NCBI RefSeq assembly: GCF_000526415.1
Contig: NZ_JAGA01000002.1
Span: 791,001-855,000 of the forward strand
Direction: 5' to 3'
DNA from: Kallotenue papyrolyticum
Lineage (GTDB): Bacteria > Chloroflexota > Chloroflexia > Chloroflexales > Kallotenuaceae
DNA: 64,000 nt
Under the pieces are notes generated by a model. The model had not been told where the DNA came from. It saw nothing but the letters and a program-made list of their open reading frames with translations, and did not search any database. This document shows positions 61,887 through 64,000 of this stretch, piece by piece (the first letter of the stretch is position 1; every line of letters begins with the position of its first letter). Position numbers and translations under genes: made by a program.

Positions 61887-62696
61887 ATGCGCTTGAGAGA
61901 ACAAATCGTCCTGGCAGTGATGGTGGTGCTCGCCGGCGTGGCGCTCGGCATTGTGCTCGGCGGTGGCTTGGGCTCCTTCTCCCCGCGGATCACGGACGCT
62001 AACCACCAGCTTGCCGGTATGCCGACCCTGCAGGCAGCCGGCGCGACGGCCAGTCCCAGCCTCACGCCGTCTGCAACGCCCAGCGTGCGCGCAACGACGC
62101 GCAGCCCGGTGCCGGACGAGTTGACCACTACGCTCCCGCTTACCACTGCTACGCCCGAGGTCATCATCGCATATGACTTTGCCGCGCCAATCGTTGGCCT
62201 GCCGCAGGTGGTGAGCGATACCTGGAGCGCGGGCGTGGTCGATGGGCGCTACCGGATGCAACTCAATGGACGCACTAGCGTGAGCTTTACCGGTCCGCTG
62301 CCGTTTGAGCATTATCGCTTGAGCGTAGATCTTGCGGTCCACCAGGGTGGCGCGGGGGTCATCTTCCTGGCGGAAGAATCTGGAAGCATCTATCGCTTTC
62401 TGGTCACGCCTGATGGTGCGTTGGCGATCGAACGTCAGGCGGCAACGGGGGAGGTTGTGCAAGTCGTGCCCTGGAGCGCCAGTCCAGCCCTGGCGGCAAC
62501 GCCTGGCGTGGAGAACCACATCCGTATTGAGCGTCCTGGCGATGGGCTGATCCATTTTTTTGCGGACGAGACGCCGCTGGTCAGGTTTGCTGTACCGCCG
62601 GGCATGGTGCAAAACCGCTATGGCCTGGTGCTGACTGCGCGTCAGGGGCAGGGCTTGGCCACCTTTGATAATCTGCGCATTGAGCGGCTACCATAG
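61887..62696 (+). CDS. Membrane-anchored LamG/concanavalin-like protein
   Basis: 269 residues. A TM anchor (LREQIVLAVMVVLAGVALGIVLGGGLG) is followed by a Ser/Thr/Pro-rich linker (residues ~40-85). The extracytoplasmic domain of about 170 residues has the jelly-roll pattern of DUF1080/LamG-like proteins: IIAYDFAAPIVGLPQVV, YRMQLNGRTSVSFTGPLPFEHYRLSVDLAVHQG, GSIYRFLVTPDGALAIERQ and HIRIERPGDGLIHFFADE. It may bind carbohydrate. Start: GAGGAG at 61870; TTG 61881, GTG 61884 and ATG 61887 are all in frame and close; I give the ATG. Confidence 0.72.
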   Translation: MRLREQIVLAVMVVLAGVALGIVLGGGLGSFSPRITDANHQLAGMPTLQAAGATASPSLTPSATPSVRATTRSPVPDELTTTLPLTTATPEVIIAYDFAAPIVGLPQVVSDTWSAGVVDGRYRMQLNGRTSVSFTGPLPFEHYRLSVDLAVHQGGAGVIFLAEESGSIYRFLVTPDGALAIERQAATGEVVQVVPWSASPALAATPGVENHIRIERPGDGLIHFFADETPLVRFAVPPGMVQNRYGLVLTARQGQGLATFDNLRIERLP

Positions 62697-62756
62697 CCTG
62701 CTGCAGCGCAGGCGCGGCGTGGAGCAAGACCGGTGGCAGGTGTCTGCTGATCGCCC

Positions 62757-62784
62757 TTGACAACGCCGCCTGGCGTGCTATACT
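62757..62784 (+). promoter_or_regulatory. rrn promoter P1
   Basis: TTGACA at 62757-62762 and TATACT at 62779-62784, 16-nt spacer. Same hexamers as in the tRNA-Ala promoter at 7004. Confidence 0.85.
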
Positions 62785-62837
62785 ACCCCCTCGCTGACGG
62801 CCGGATCGTTCCGGCGCCGGCCAACCAGAACCGGTAC

Positions 62838-62866
62838 TTGACAACCTGTACGGTCTCTGGTAGTAT
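62838..62866 (+). promoter_or_regulatory. rrn promoter P2
   Basis: TTGACA at 62838-62843 and TAGTAT at 62861-62866, 17-nt spacer; 80 nt after P1. Start of transcription would be near 62873. Confidence 0.75.
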
Positions 62867-62891
62867 AGATTCTCGCCGCGAGGGACGCGGC

Positions 62892-62984
62892 AGGTCTCGC
62901 CCGGAAGCGGGCAGACCGCGACAACCAGGCACCCATCGAGTGGCGCGGTTTCGCTCCCTCGATTTTTTGTCGCCTGGGGTCGCG
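62892..62984 (+). promoter_or_regulatory. Structured rRNA leader with T6 hairpin
   Basis: A stem GGTCT-c-GCCCG with CGGGC-AGACC (62892-62917) precedes a larger nested structure: CGCGAC (62917-62922) pairs with GTCGCG (62979-62984), CCAGGC (62925-62930) with GCCTGG (62972-62977), and CATCGAG with CTCGAT, followed by TTTTTT (62963-62968). It could serve RNase III processing or attenuation. Confidence 0.6.
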
Positions 62985-63053
62985 TGCGCACCTGACCAAC
63001 TGACGTGTGATGCGTGGCCGAAGCCTGTCTGAAGCGCACCGCGCTTCACGATC

Positions 63054-64000
<947 letters not shown>

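Noticed and set aside
61767..62612. 281-codon minus-strand frame opposite the LamG-like gene
   Set aside because: Antisense shadow; it covers the T-box promoter and has no domain or start signal.

Overview
The window reads as a GC-rich bacterial chromosome segment. The mix of families (DUF2089 and IGGD-repeat proteins, decaprenyl-phosphate phosphoribosyltransferase-type UbiA protein, AidB-type dehydrogenase, very large TPR proteins, gingipain-like protease) and the 16S rRNA 5' part at the right edge suggest a Chloroflexota member, probably class Chloroflexia. A Kallotenue/Roseiflexus-like host is a guess that the 16S sequence could settle. I see no plasmid, phage, insertion-sequence or CRISPR hallmarks; the content is mostly housekeeping with a few accessory blocks.

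Layout. 1-480: 5' part of larC (minus). 601-1709: MBL hydrolase and ABM-domain protein. 1711-6892 (minus): TolB-like lipoprotein, GT4 and GT87 glycosyltransferases and a GH5-like barrel, overlapping end to end. 7004-7238: promoter, two tRNA-Ala genes and a terminator. 7245-9077: CYTH protein, flavin reductase, zinc-ribbon membrane protein. 9154-12649 (minus): tyrosine/homogentisate catabolism (HPPD, FAH-family hydrolase, HGD). 12862-20098: small protein, HD protein, AI-2E-type permease, VanW protein, LepA, UbiA-family transferase. 20248-23059: VTT-domain protein, RdgB, a small AT-hook-like protein, an acetyltransferase. 23171-26024 (minus): DUF2089 regulator/IGGD-repeat operon behind a promoter with a palindromic operator. 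26223-31376: exonuclease-DinG helicase, acetyltransferase, RluA-type pseudouridine synthase. 31389-36820: FHA/zinc-ribbon protein, PP2C phosphatase, alkyltransferase-like protein, TPR protein, methyltransferase. 36904-42395: lipoprotein, AidB-like dehydrogenase, RNase H-like protein, Nudix, RibF.

The most unusual block is 42458-53246. A GT2 glycosyltransferase gene is followed by an apparent operon of a two-TM protein, a 2200-residue NACHT-type NTPase with about 50 TPR-like repeats, and a TPR/gingipain-like (clan CD) protease whose gene overlaps the NTPase gene by 4 nt. This is the architecture of an NTPase-sensor plus caspase-like-effector pair. TACTACA half-sites occur both in the GT2 promoter and at the promoter before the operon.

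53252-57546 holds CDP-alcohol phosphatidyltransferase, DUF4126- and DUF4013-like membrane proteins, CinA with a degenerate C-terminal domain, a CBS-ACT protein and a YtxH-like protein. 57676-58668 is a hairpin-rich tandem array with a 112-nt core and two alternating 78-nt linkers. Next comes thrS, second gene behind a T-box whose first gene is a small membrane-anchored protein. The window ends with a secreted or anchored LamG-like protein, tandem rrn promoters, a structured leader and the first ~950 nt of 16S rRNA.
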